From positions 2,544,102-2,608,101 of the forward strand of contig NZ_LN679998.1 in NCBI RefSeq assembly GCF_000953675.1: a stretch of DNA of 64,000 nt, given 5' to 3'. Source of the DNA: Paraclostridium sordellii (lineage in GTDB: Bacteria; Bacillota; Clostridia; Peptostreptococcales; Peptostreptococcaceae). Shown piece after piece: positions 8,734-15,817 of the stretch (the stretch's first letter is position 1; the number at the start of each line of letters is the position of its first letter). Under the pieces are notes generated by a model, which did no database searches, was not told the origin of the DNA, and was given only the letters and a program-made list of their open reading frames with translations. The translations under genes and the position numbers were made by a program.

Positions 8734-9147
8734 CTACTTACCTACTTGTCCATATGCATCGTAAGTACCTATTCCTTGATTTGGTTTTATAACATTCATC
8801 ATTTTCTTTGTAAAAAACAATCTATGTTTTAAAAGTGTTTGATTTGTTTCTTTTTGAAGTTCTATCATTTTTATGTTAGATGTTATCTCATTGTAAGCTT
8901 CTTTGATTTTTTCATCTTCGCAGTTTTCAATCAAAGAGCTCATAGAGATATCTGATGAAGTTATCTCTCTTCTTTGTATTTCAATCTTTGCTATTTCTCT
9001 TGCTAAACTTTCTAATTCTTTTGCTATCTTATCCATCTTTGTTACTTCTTTATTAACTATGTAATCATGTTGTTCATCTAATAAATTAAGTAATTTGTTA
9101 AATAGCTTTCTTTCTTCATAAATTATAACTTTTAATTCTGGATTCAA
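8734..9147 (-). CDS. flgN: FlgN-like export chaperone
   Basis: A 137-residue, almost entirely helical coiled-coil protein (NKLLNLLDEQHDYIVNKEVTKMDKIAKELESLAREIAKIE) of the FlgN family. FlgN chaperones the junction proteins FlgK and FlgL, whose genes follow 16 bp downstream. Sequence conservation is low in this family, so the call rests on helical pattern, size and position between flgM and flgK. Confidence 0.85.
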   Translation of the reverse strand: MNPELKVIIYEERKLFNKLLNLLDEQHDYIVNKEVTKMDKIAKELESLAREIAKIEIQRREITSSDISMSSLIENCEDEKIKEAYNEITSNIKMIELQKETNQTLLKHRLFFTKKMMNVIKPNQGIGTYDAYGQVGK

Positions 9148-9159
9148 ATTTTTCTCCTC

Positions 9160-9420
9160 CTAAAGTTTCTCTATTATCTTTTTAGCTAAAGCTCTAGAGT
9201 CGATTTTATAAGTACCACTTTCTATTTGTTTTTTAAGTTTATTAACTTTTTCCATATCCATCACTTCTTCTTTTGAGTTAACTTTGCTTAAATATTTTCC
9301 TAGTTCAGATAGTTCTAATCTATCTGCACTATTTTTATTATTATAATTATTGTGATTTTTTACTTTTTCCATCTTATATATATTATTAAACGCTACCTTG
9401 CTATCATTAGTAACTTTCAA
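9160..9420 (-). CDS. flgM: anti-sigma-28 factor FlgM
   Basis: An 86-residue protein whose C-terminal half (DRLELSELGKYL ... VNKLKKQIESGTYKIDSRALAKKIIEKL) is the sigma-28 binding helix pair of FlgM. It holds SigD inactive until the hook is complete and is then exported. This fits the perfect SigD promoter at fliC and the two SigD-like promoters at 13452 and 13613. Asn/Lys-rich N-terminus, presumably disordered. It lies 20 bp after the fliN-like gene. Confidence 0.93.
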   Translation of the reverse strand: MKVTNDSKVAFNNIYKMEKVKNHNNYNNKNSADRLELSELGKYLSKVNSKEEVMDMEKVNKLKKQIESGTYKIDSRALAKKIIEKL

Positions 9421-9440
9421 AACATTACCTCCTCAAGAAT

Positions 9441-9764
9441 TTAATCTTCTTCTTGCATTGATTTTATCTTTGATAGTCTTACGGCTATTTTATCATGTAT
9501 TATCATACTCTCACCACTAGCTATATTTACACCATTTACATTTATATCTAATGGGTCTTCTAAGCTTTTTTCAAGTACTAACACATCACCGACTTTAAGA
9601 TTTACTATTTTTTCTATTTTTTGATGAGTATATCCCACCTCTACTTCTAGTTTCATTGCTGCTTGAGCTATTGACTCTACAGCATTTATAGCCTCTTTTT
9701 CGCCTTCTACTAACTGTTCAAATTTAGGCTCATAAACGAATTGTGTTTCTCCTTGTTTTTGCAT
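9441..9764 (-). CDS. fliN: FliN/SpoA-domain flagellar switch protein
   Basis: A 107-residue protein. Residues 35-100 are a FliN/FliM C-terminal (SpoA) domain: MKLEVEVGYTHQKIEKIVNLKVGDVLVLEKSLEDPLDINVNGVNIASGE. Such domains form the C-ring rim of the switch complex. The protein lacks the CheY- or CheC-like parts of FliY. The C. difficile operon carries a similar short FliN at the same place. Whether it is the main switch protein or an accessory copy cannot be told, because the early flagellar genes are outside the window. Confidence 0.88.
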   Translation of the reverse strand: MQKQGETQFVYEPKFEQLVEGEKEAINAVESIAQAAMKLEVEVGYTHQKIEKIVNLKVGDVLVLEKSLEDPLDINVNGVNIASGESMIIHDKIAVRLSKIKSMQEED

Positions 9765-9785
9765 AAATTATGTCTCTCCTCTATA

Positions 9786-10217
9786 CTACATATATAAATC
9801 AATTAATAATCCATTAATGTCATCTATTTTTGATGCTATATCAATATTTTCTTTTTCATCACTTAAAAAATCTCTTGTTAAACTTTCTAGCTTTTCATTT
9901 ACGACATTTACAGTCCTAAAGTAATTATTATTCCAAAAGCTATCTTTTCTATCTACTTCATAGGCATAGTTTACAACAGATTTTAAGTATTTTTGGATAA
10001 CTTGCTTATATCTAATGACATCAGAATAACCTTTAGTATTCACTAATTGCTTTCCTAGGTCTTTAATTTGATTTATATATCCGTCAACTTCTTCTTTTGT
10101 TTTTAGTCTATTTATTTGATTAAAGCTATCGTGAAAACTTGCCCCTGGTTTTACTTTCCTCGCTTCTATATTACTACTTTCTGTTAAAACTTTGAACTCT
10201 CTTATTTTCATATTCAA
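9786..10217 (-). CDS. YaaR-family (DUF327) protein
   Basis: A 143-residue helical protein matching the YaaR/DUF327 pattern: an N-terminal stretch, then IKDLGKQLVNTKGYSDVIRYKQVIQKYLKSVVNYAYEVDRKDSF, then NEKLESLTRDFLSDEKENIDIASKIDDINGLLIDLYM, which is the family's typical ending. Its function is unknown. Its fixed place in clostridial late flagellar operons, between the transglycosylase side and fliN, suggests a flagellar or motility role. It overlaps nothing and lies 21 bp before fliN. Confidence 0.75.
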   Translation of the reverse strand: MNMKIREFKVLTESSNIEARKVKPGASFHDSFNQINRLKTKEEVDGYINQIKDLGKQLVNTKGYSDVIRYKQVIQKYLKSVVNYAYEVDRKDSFWNNNYFRTVNVVNEKLESLTRDFLSDEKENIDIASKIDDINGLLIDLYM

Positions 10218-10228
10218 CCTCTATTTAG

Positions 10229-11539
10229 TTAAATCATATTTAACTCTTTATTGCTCATATATTTTTCTTCTCCAACCGCATCTATTAATTCATATAAGCT
10301 CATCGGTTTATAGCAAAAGTAGCCTTGAACTAAATCACATCCTGTGTTTTTCAATTTTCTATATTCAAGTTCCGTTTCTACTCCTTCAGCTACAACTTTT
10401 GCTTTAGTTGTATGAATCATATTTATTAGACTTTCAATAAACATTGGATTTATATTCATATACTCTACTAAAGACTTATCTAGTTTTATTTCATCTACAT
10501 TATAGTTTTTTATATAGTTAATAGAATTAAATCCTTTACCAAAATCATCTATTGAAATCTTTATTCCAGTTCTTTTTATTTCATTTATTATCTCATTTAT
10601 TTTTATTATGCCTTCTATATTTTCACTTTCTGTTATTTCAAGTTTCAATAAGTCAAATTTAAATTTAATTTTTTTTAAACTTTGTACTAAATCTACAGTA
10701 AAATTTTCTTTATCTAGTTGATGTGGGGATATATTAACTGATAAATCTATATTTGTATTCATTGTTTCATTTAAATATTTTATATCTCTACATGCATTTT
10801 CTAGTATCCATTTACCTAATATGTTTATATATCCGCACTCTTCACAAAACTCTATTATTTTATCTGGTGGTATATAACCATGTTCCTCGCTAAACCACCT
10901 TATTAGAGCTTCAACTCCGGCTATTTTCCCATTTTTCAGGTTAACTTTTGGTTGATAATATACCTTTATCTCTCCATTTTCAATACCTTTTTCTATAGAT
11001 TTTATACTTATACAGTCATCATATTTATCATTATATATTTCAAATGTACTTCCTTTTTTTAATAAATTCGTCATACATACATCTAACTTGTTCGTTGCAT
11101 CATGTATGTCTAAATTCTCTTTTTCATATATAACTGCTGCCATATTAAAATTTATATATATTTTGTAAATCTCTTCTATACTATTTATTAACATCGTCAT
11201 TGTATTTTCTATAAATTGACTTATTGATTTGCTATCTAAAACAGATGCATACACAGTAAAATCATACCTTGATGTCCTAGATAAAAGCATCTCATTAAAA
11301 TTACAAATTTGATTTAGTCTTCTAGCTATTGATGAAAATAACATTTCACCCTTTTCAACTCCATAATTTAAACTTATAAAATTAATGCCCTCTACTCTGA
11401 CTCTTATTATAGTTCCATTTAATTTTTTACTTGTGTATTTTTGAAAATAATCTCTATTATATACTCCTGTTAATTTATCTTTCTTTTTCTTTCGCAAGAG
11501 TATTTTTTCTCTTATTTTTATTAAGTGCCTATAATTCAT
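10229..11539 (-). CDS. cyclic-di-GMP phosphodiesterase with degenerate GGDEF domain and intact EAL domain
   Basis: A 436-residue cytosolic protein. Residues 20-165 form a GGDEF-like domain in which the signature is SRYDF (90-94), so it should not make c-di-GMP. Residues 175-425 form an EAL domain with the usual catalytic residues: Glu210 (EAL), Asn269, Glu301, Asp331-Asp332 (DDFG), Lys352 and Glu385 (AEGVE), plus Gln405. It should hydrolyse c-di-GMP to pGpG. Lying inside the late flagellar operon, it would lower c-di-GMP when flagella are being built, favouring motility. I do not recall such a gene at this spot in C. difficile. Confidence 0.9.
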   Translation of the reverse strand: MNYRHLIKIREKILLRKKKKDKLTGVYNRDYFQKYTSKKLNGTIIRVRVEGINFISLNYGVEKGEMLFSSIARRLNQICNFNEMLLSRTSRYDFTVYASVLDSKSISQFIENTMTMLINSIEEIYKIYINFNMAAVIYEKENLDIHDATNKLDVCMTNLLKKGSTFEIYNDKYDDCISIKSIEKGIENGEIKVYYQPKVNLKNGKIAGVEALIRWFSEEHGYIPPDKIIEFCEECGYINILGKWILENACRDIKYLNETMNTNIDLSVNISPHQLDKENFTVDLVQSLKKIKFKFDLLKLEITESENIEGIIKINEIINEIKRTGIKISIDDFGKGFNSINYIKNYNVDEIKLDKSLVEYMNINPMFIESLINMIHTTKAKVVAEGVETELEYRKLKNTGCDLVQGYFCYKPMSLYELIDAVGEEKYMSNKELNMI

Positions 11540-11585
11540 AGTCTAATCTCCCCACATCAACCACTAAACTCCTATGGTCATTTAA

Positions 11586-12254
11586 TTATACTCTATAATA
11601 TTTCATTACCTTAGGTACGTAATTTTGTGTTTCTCTTGGCATTAAATATATATCTTCAGGAGATTTAACTCCTCTTCTACTCATTCTTGTCGGCCCTCCA
11701 TTGTATGCCATTAAAGCCATTTCTTTATTTCCGTTATATCTATCTAAGTATTCTTTTATATGTCTTGTTCCTCCATCTATATTTTGTACTATATCAAATG
11801 GATCATTTATTCCTAAGTCTCTACAGTTTTCCGGCATTAACTGCATTAAACCCTTCGCCCCTGCTGATGATTCACATTTTGGATTAAAATCTGACTCTAC
11901 TTTGATTATTGCTCTTATTAAATTGCTATCAACTCCATACTTTTGCGATGATATAGCTATAGCATTATCTATCTGTGTATTTATATTTTGATTTTTAGAG
12001 CCTAGTTTTAGTTTATTACTGTTATGTACTGTATTTACTGTTTCTAGATTATGATCTTGAACCTTGGGTTGTATTATTTGATTTATATTTTTACTACTAC
12101 TTACAATTGGATTTGTATTACTTATAGCTTTTATTAATCCCATTATCAACATATCAAATGCTTCATTTGTTTTATTACAATTACAACTACAGCCACTTGT
12201 ATAATTATTTGACATTAGTGCTGCCATTTTTAATAAGTCTATATTATTAATCAT
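11586..12254 (-). CDS. lytic transglycosylase (SLT domain), first gene of the late flagellar operon
   Basis: A 222-residue protein with a C-terminal soluble lytic transglycosylase domain (residues 97-222). It has the catalytic Glu120 in IIKVESDFNP, the SAGAKGLMQLMP motif (130-141) and MAYNGGP (182-188). It cleaves peptidoglycan, probably to open the wall for the flagellum. No signal peptide is visible; the N-terminus instead has a Cys-rich CSCNC patch (22-26), so export may use the flagellar system. It is the first gene of the minus-strand operon. The ATG at 12254 follows AGAGGTGAT. Confidence 0.9.
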   Translation of the reverse strand: MINNIDLLKMAALMSNNYTSGCSCNCNKTNEAFDMLIMGLIKAISNTNPIVSSSKNINQIIQPKVQDHNLETVNTVHNSNKLKLGSKNQNINTQIDNAIAISSQKYGVDSNLIRAIIKVESDFNPKCESSAGAKGLMQLMPENCRDLGINDPFDIVQNIDGGTRHIKEYLDRYNGNKEMALMAYNGGPTRMSRRGVKSPEDIYLMPRETQNYVPKVMKYYRV

Positions 12255-12544
12255 TGTATCACCTCTAACCTTTACTTAGATTAGTTATACGACTGTTAAA
12301 TAAAATACTTGACAGTTAAAAAACACCTAATACTAGTTAAAATTTCATATTGTATTAGTAAACTCTACTATCATTATTATGTAAAAAACTATAGATATAC
12401 ATTTGAGTTTATATAATTTTAACTATAATATTCATTTTTTATAATTAAGCTTCCACTTTAATATTTTATTCTACTTAAATAGGTGTTTTCTATTTTTTTT
12501 ATTTGATATAATTTATATATAATATACAAGAAAAGGTGATTTTT
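12255..12544. other. divergent intergenic region ahead of the flagellar operon
   Basis: This 290-bp AT-rich gap separates the flagellar operon from a plus-strand gene. Two TATAAT-like boxes (12507-12512 and 12518-12523) could serve the plus-strand gene. On the minus strand I found neither a SigD match nor a convincing SigA promoter for the flagellar operon. An imperfect inverted repeat, ACTGTTAA/TTGACAGT (about 12292-12317), may be an operator or leader hairpin. No c-di-GMP riboswitch core was recognised. Confidence 0.4.
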
Positions 12545-13384
12545 ATGAAAAATTCTACAAGAAAAAACATCTTAAAATGGGTGGGTTTAGTTATTCTCAT
12601 GATAATAGTTACTTCAATCATAGAGAATATATCCACTCCTAAAGCTAAAGGAATTTATTTTAAAGCTACTAAAGGAAATAATTCTATATATCTAATTTGT
12701 ACTATTCCTTACATAGACAAACATACTAACTTTCTAAGTGGAAATTTAACAAAGGTTTTGTATAATACTGATGTACTTTTAGTAAATGAGAATATATATA
12801 CATCTAAAAACAGTTGTTCCTCAAAAAATCATCAATTAAAATACTATTTAAATAAAGAAGAAGAAAAAAACTTTAATGCTTTATTAAAGTATTTTAATTT
12901 AAATTATAAAGATATAGCTAATTTAACTCCTTATAAATTTTTAGAAGTTATTGATAAATTATTAGCTTATAAATCTGGTTTAACAGAAAATAAATTTGAC
13001 AGTTATTTAACTAATATATATATAAAAGATAAAAAAGAAATAGTAGCTTTAAAGGATTATAATTCTAATACGTTTTATATAAATAAATTTAAAAAACTAA
13101 TTAATTCTTTCACTTATAATTCCATGAAAACAAAAATAGATTTTTCAAAAAAAGTTGTGAAAGCTTTCATTGATGGAAATGCAAGATTTTTTGAAGAAAA
13201 CTCTTATAGATTTGATAATACTGAAAACTACACCATTAACCATATGACTTCAGATAAAATAGATTCCTTAATAAATGATAAGAAAACCTATGCAGTAGCT
13301 ATAAGTTATTACTCCTTATTTGGCAAAAATGGTATTCTACATATTTTGAAGTCTAATGGTTATACAATTAAATATATTAAGTAA
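12545..13384 (+). CDS. degenerate TraB/GumN-family protein, membrane-anchored
   Basis: The start is the ATG at 12545 behind AAAGGTGAT (a GTG at 12536 would add three residues). The 279-residue protein has one N-terminal membrane segment (about residues 8-25) and then a TraB/GumN-like fold. The opening strand (YFKATKGNNSIYLICTIP), the DVLLVNENIY strand, the middle GLTENKFDSYLTN and the closing segment (GILHILKSNGYTIKYIK) align with the family in order. The two histidine motifs seen in typical members are lost: GTIH reads CTIP, and the late GHxxG region reads SYYSLFG. It is therefore probably catalytically inactive. The family assignment is from pattern, not a search. Confidence 0.6.
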   Translation: MKNSTRKNILKWVGLVILMIIVTSIIENISTPKAKGIYFKATKGNNSIYLICTIPYIDKHTNFLSGNLTKVLYNTDVLLVNENIYTSKNSCSSKNHQLKYYLNKEEEKNFNALLKYFNLNYKDIANLTPYKFLEVIDKLLAYKSGLTENKFDSYLTNIYIKDKKEIVALKDYNSNTFYINKFKKLINSFTYNSMKTKIDFSKKVVKAFIDGNARFFEENSYRFDNTENYTINHMTSDKIDSLINDKKTYAVAISYYSLFGKNGILHILKSNGYTIKYIK

Positions 13385-13451
13385 TTAAAATCTAGCATAT
13401 AAAGTACTATGAATATTTTAGATTTATTTTTTAATTTTTTCAAATTTCCAC

Positions 13452-13478
13452 TTAAGCTTTAATATATTTAACCGAAAA
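13452..13478 (+). promoter_or_regulatory. SigD-like promoter of small RNA candidate 1
   Basis: TTAA (13452-13455), 16 bases, then CCGAAAA (13472-13478). The spacing is the same as in the perfect fliC SigD promoter, with one mismatch in the -35 and two in the -10. Transcription should start near 13484, just ahead of the AGGGGA hairpin. Confidence 0.5.
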
Positions 13479-13483
13479 ATATA

Positions 13484-13564
13484 ACATAAGGGGACTCGCC
13501 ATTTCCCCTCACAATGATATTATAAAGGATGTCTATGCATATAATGTGTAGGCTTCTTTTTATT
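13484..13564 (+). ncRNA. small RNA candidate 1 of a tandem pair
   Basis: An 80-base unit without a plausible ORF. It has a 5-prime hairpin, AGGGGA (13489-13494) paired with TCCCCT (13504-13509) around the loop CTCGCCATT. A 20-base linker with AAAGGA follows, then a terminator hairpin. A second unit 160 bp downstream repeats the promoter layout, the CATAAGGGGA start, the same stem and the loop end GCCATT. Conservation of stem and loop in two otherwise diverged copies suggests a functional RNA. GGA motifs and proximity to the csrA/fliW operon raise the idea of CsrA binding; this is speculation. Confidence 0.5.
13531..13564 (+). terminator. terminator of small RNA candidate 1
   Basis: GTCTATGC (13531-13538) pairs with GTGTAGGC (13546-13553), 8 bp including three G-U pairs, followed by TTCTTTTTATT. 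It ends the first unit before the second promoter. Confidence 0.65.
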
Positions 13565-13612
13565 AAATCCTATTCACAAGAATATAAATTTTAAATTTTA
13601 TTATATTTATTG

Positions 13613-13639
13613 TAAAGTTTTGTTAATTTCATCCGTATT
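13613..13639 (+). promoter_or_regulatory. SigD-like promoter of small RNA candidate 2
   Basis: TAAA (13613-13616), 16 bases, then CCGTATT (13633-13639). The -35 and spacing are exact and the -10 keeps CCG. The predicted start lies near 13645, again just ahead of CATAAGGGGA. Confidence 0.5.
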
Positions 13640-13644
13640 ATATA

Positions 13645-13746
13645 GTCATAAGGGGAACTGCCATTTCCCCTCAACATTGTATATAATAAAACTATCACTA
13701 ACTATCCTATGGAGGGTAAAGCTTAAATGCTTTACCCTTTATTTTT
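13645..13746 (+). ncRNA. small RNA candidate 2 of a tandem pair
   Basis: A 100-base unit with the same 5-prime hairpin as candidate 1: AGGGGA (13651-13656) paired with TCCCCT (13666-13671) around the loop ACTGCCATT. A 40-base linker without an ORF follows, then a strong terminator whose stem and tail nearly equal those of the fliC terminator at 2664-2700. It may be a stand-alone small RNA, or a fossil of a deleted flagellin-type transcription unit that kept promoter and terminator. The hairpin shared with candidate 1 favours the first view. From 13747 to the next gene I see only AT-rich sequence. Confidence 0.5.
13714..13746 (+). terminator. terminator of small RNA candidate 2
   Basis: GGGTAAAGC (13714-13722) pairs perfectly with GCTTTACCC (13729-13737) and is followed by TTTATTTTT. 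It closely resembles the fliC terminator. Confidence 0.85.
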
Positions 13747-13976
13747 ATCTATTTTATGATTGCCCCTTTCTAAAAAGTAATTATATTCTTAATTTTAAGC
13801 TTTTCTCTTTATCCAATTATATGTACATTTTTTTATATTATATTTATACTGTTTAAATTTCATTATATATTCCAATTTTTGTATATGGCTTAGTTTTAAT
13901 CTCATATTGTAGACATTTGTCGAATATTATTGTATTATCTACTAGTAGAATTTCTAATAGGAAAGAGGTGTTATAT

Positions 13977-14843
13977 TTGACTACTAATGTAGCCGAATCA
14001 GTAACTAATGAAGTTGAAAAATTAAGTAATATGCCCTTAGATAAATTAACTGAACACTTTATAAGTTGGGTAACAAGCTATGGAATAAAACTTATAATTG
14101 GTCTTCTAGCTATATTCATAGGTTTAAAAGTTATAAAAAAAGTAGTAAAACACTTTACTAAGTTTTTAGAAAAAAAATCTGTAGATATAACACTTACCAA
14201 GTTTTTACATGCTTTTGTAGAAATATCTTTAAAATTATTATTATTTATAATAATACTTGGATACTGGGATGTCCAACTTACAGGATTTGCTGCTTTAATA
14301 GCATCTGGAGGGGTTGCTATAGGTTTAGCTCTTCAAGGAAGTTTATCTAACTTTGCTGGAGGCTTTATAATCTTATTAATTAGACCTTTCAAAGTTGGAG
14401 ATTACATAGAAACAGGTATATACCAAGGTACTGTAGAAGAAATAGGTCTTTTTTACACTAAACTTACTACTATAGATAATAAATTGATATTAATCCCTAA
14501 TGGAACTTTATCAAATGGAAGTTTAGTAAACTATTCTGCTAAAGCAACAAGAAGAGTTGATTTAGTTTTTAATGTTAGTTATGACAATGACATAAATCAT
14601 GTTAAAAATGTCTTAAGTGATATAGTTAAAACTCAAGACCTTATTCTATATGATCCAGCTCCTTTTGTAGGAATGGTTGCTCATGGTCCAAGTTCAATAG
14701 ATTTTGCAGTTAGAGTTTGGTGTGATTCTAAAAATTATTGGACTATACATGCTAGCTTACTAGAAAAAGTTAAAATTAAATTTGATGAAGAGGGAATCAA
14801 TATTCCTTATCCTCAAATGGATGTTCATATAAAAAATAACTAA
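13977..14843 (+). CDS. MscS-family small-conductance mechanosensitive channel
   Basis: The likely start is a TTG at 13977, six bases after GAAAGAGGTG; an upstream TTG frame from 13917 has no ribosome binding site. The 288-residue membrane protein has the MscS pore helix region GVAIGLALQGSLSNFAGG, then the beta domain start (FKVGDYIETGIYQGTVEEIGLFYTKLTT, LILIPNGTLSNGSLVNYS). The C-terminal alpha/beta domain ends VDVHIKNN-like. It opens under membrane tension to release solutes on hypo-osmotic shock. It stands alone, with a shared terminator to convergent galU. Confidence 0.95.
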   Translation: MTTNVAESVTNEVEKLSNMPLDKLTEHFISWVTSYGIKLIIGLLAIFIGLKVIKKVVKHFTKFLEKKSVDITLTKFLHAFVEISLKLLLFIIILGYWDVQLTGFAALIASGGVAIGLALQGSLSNFAGGFIILLIRPFKVGDYIETGIYQGTVEEIGLFYTKLTTIDNKLILIPNGTLSNGSLVNYSAKATRRVDLVFNVSYDNDINHVKNVLSDIVKTQDLILYDPAPFVGMVAHGPSSIDFAVRVWCDSKNYWTIHASLLEKVKIKFDEEGINIPYPQMDVHIKNN

Positions 14844-14844
14844 T

Positions 14845-14876
14845 AAAAAAGCTACTTATTAATAAGTAGCTTTTTT
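14845..14876. terminator. bidirectional terminator between mscS and galU
   Basis: A perfect 16-bp inverted repeat, A6 plus GCTACTTATT (14845-14860) with its complement ending in T6 (14861-14876). It serves both convergent genes. Confidence 0.92.
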
Positions 14877-14877
14877 A

Positions 14878-15807
14878 TTATTCTTCTTTTGTTATAGCAG
14901 CTTCATCTATTATATCTTCTTTAGAGTTATTTTCTAAACTTACCTTCTCTTTTAAAAACTCTATAAAGTCAGACTTAAGTTCTGGTCTTTTTAATGCATA
15001 ATCAACTGTTGCTTTTAAAAATCCTAACTTATCTCCAACATCATATCTTTTTCCTTCAAAGTTATATGCATATATAGCTTCATGTTCCCCTAAAGTTTTT
15101 AGGGCATCTGTAAGTTGAATTTCTCCACCTTTTCCTGGTTTTTGATTTTCAAGTATTTCAAATATAGCTGGAGTAATTATATATCTTCCTAATATAGCAA
15201 TATTTGATGGTGCTTCTTCTACCTTAGGCTTTTCTACCATATCATTTACTTTGTAAACTCTATCTTCAATATGTTTAACATCTAGTATTCCATATTTATC
15301 TGTATTTTCTTTTGCTACTTCTTGAACTCCTAATATAGAAGTATTATATTCATCATAAGCTCCTATAAGTTGCTTTAAACAAGGTTTCTCACTATCTACT
15401 ATATCATCTCCTAAAAGTACAGCAAATGGTTCATCTCCAACAAAGCTTTTTGCACAATATATTGCATGTCCAAGTCCCTTAGGTTCTTTTTGACGTATAA
15501 AATATATATCTACCATATTAGATATATCTTGAACTATTTTTAGCATATCTAATTTTCCTTTTTGTTCAAGTTCAAGCTCTAGTTCTATACTACGGTCAAA
15601 GTGATCTTCTATAGATTTTTTACTTCTTCCTGTTACAATTAATATTTCTTCTATTCCTGAATTTACAGCTTCTTCTATTATATATTGAAGAGTTGGTTTG
15701 TCAACTATTGGTAGCATTTCCTTTGGTTGTGATTTTGTTGCTGGTAAAAATCTTGTTCCAAGTCCAGCTGCTGGTATTATTGCTTTTCTAACTCTCTTTT
15801 TCATCAT
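14878..15807 (-). CDS. galU: UTP-glucose-1-phosphate uridylyltransferase (copy 1)
   Basis: A 309-residue enzyme that makes UDP-glucose from glucose-1-phosphate and UTP. It has the nucleotide-binding PAAGLGTRFLPATKSQPKEMLP motif near the N-terminus, EEILIVTGR, LLGDDIV (about 108-114), VEKPKVEEAPSN, and the family ending EGKRYDVGDKLGF. It forms an operon with the MurJ-type flippase, 10 bp downstream of it. A second, very similar copy lies at 47092-48033 in the polysaccharide cluster; the two diverge mainly in the C-terminal tail. The ATG follows GGGGAGAT. Confidence 0.96.
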   Translation of the reverse strand: MMKKRVRKAIIPAAGLGTRFLPATKSQPKEMLPIVDKPTLQYIIEEAVNSGIEEILIVTGRSKKSIEDHFDRSIELELELEQKGKLDMLKIVQDISNMVDIYFIRQKEPKGLGHAIYCAKSFVGDEPFAVLLGDDIVDSEKPCLKQLIGAYDEYNTSILGVQEVAKENTDKYGILDVKHIEDRVYKVNDMVEKPKVEEAPSNIAILGRYIITPAIFEILENQKPGKGGEIQLTDALKTLGEHEAIYAYNFEGKRYDVGDKLGFLKATVDYALKRPELKSDFIEFLKEKVSLENNSKEDIIDEAAITKEE

Positions 15808-15817
15808 TTCATCTCCC

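Noticed and set aside
12255-12544. c-di-GMP riboswitch ahead of the flagellar operon
   Set aside because: C. difficile has one ahead of its early flagellar operon, but no such conserved core was recognised here.
13489-13509. Guanidine-II, preQ1 or fluoride riboswitch
   Set aside because: The AGGGGA hairpin lacks the ACGR loops, the pseudoknot partner or the long core of these classes, and no gene follows it in the same transcript.
13620-13856. 78-codon open frame on the plus strand
   Set aside because: It runs through a promoter, a hairpin and a terminator, lacks a ribosome binding site and has no protein-like composition.
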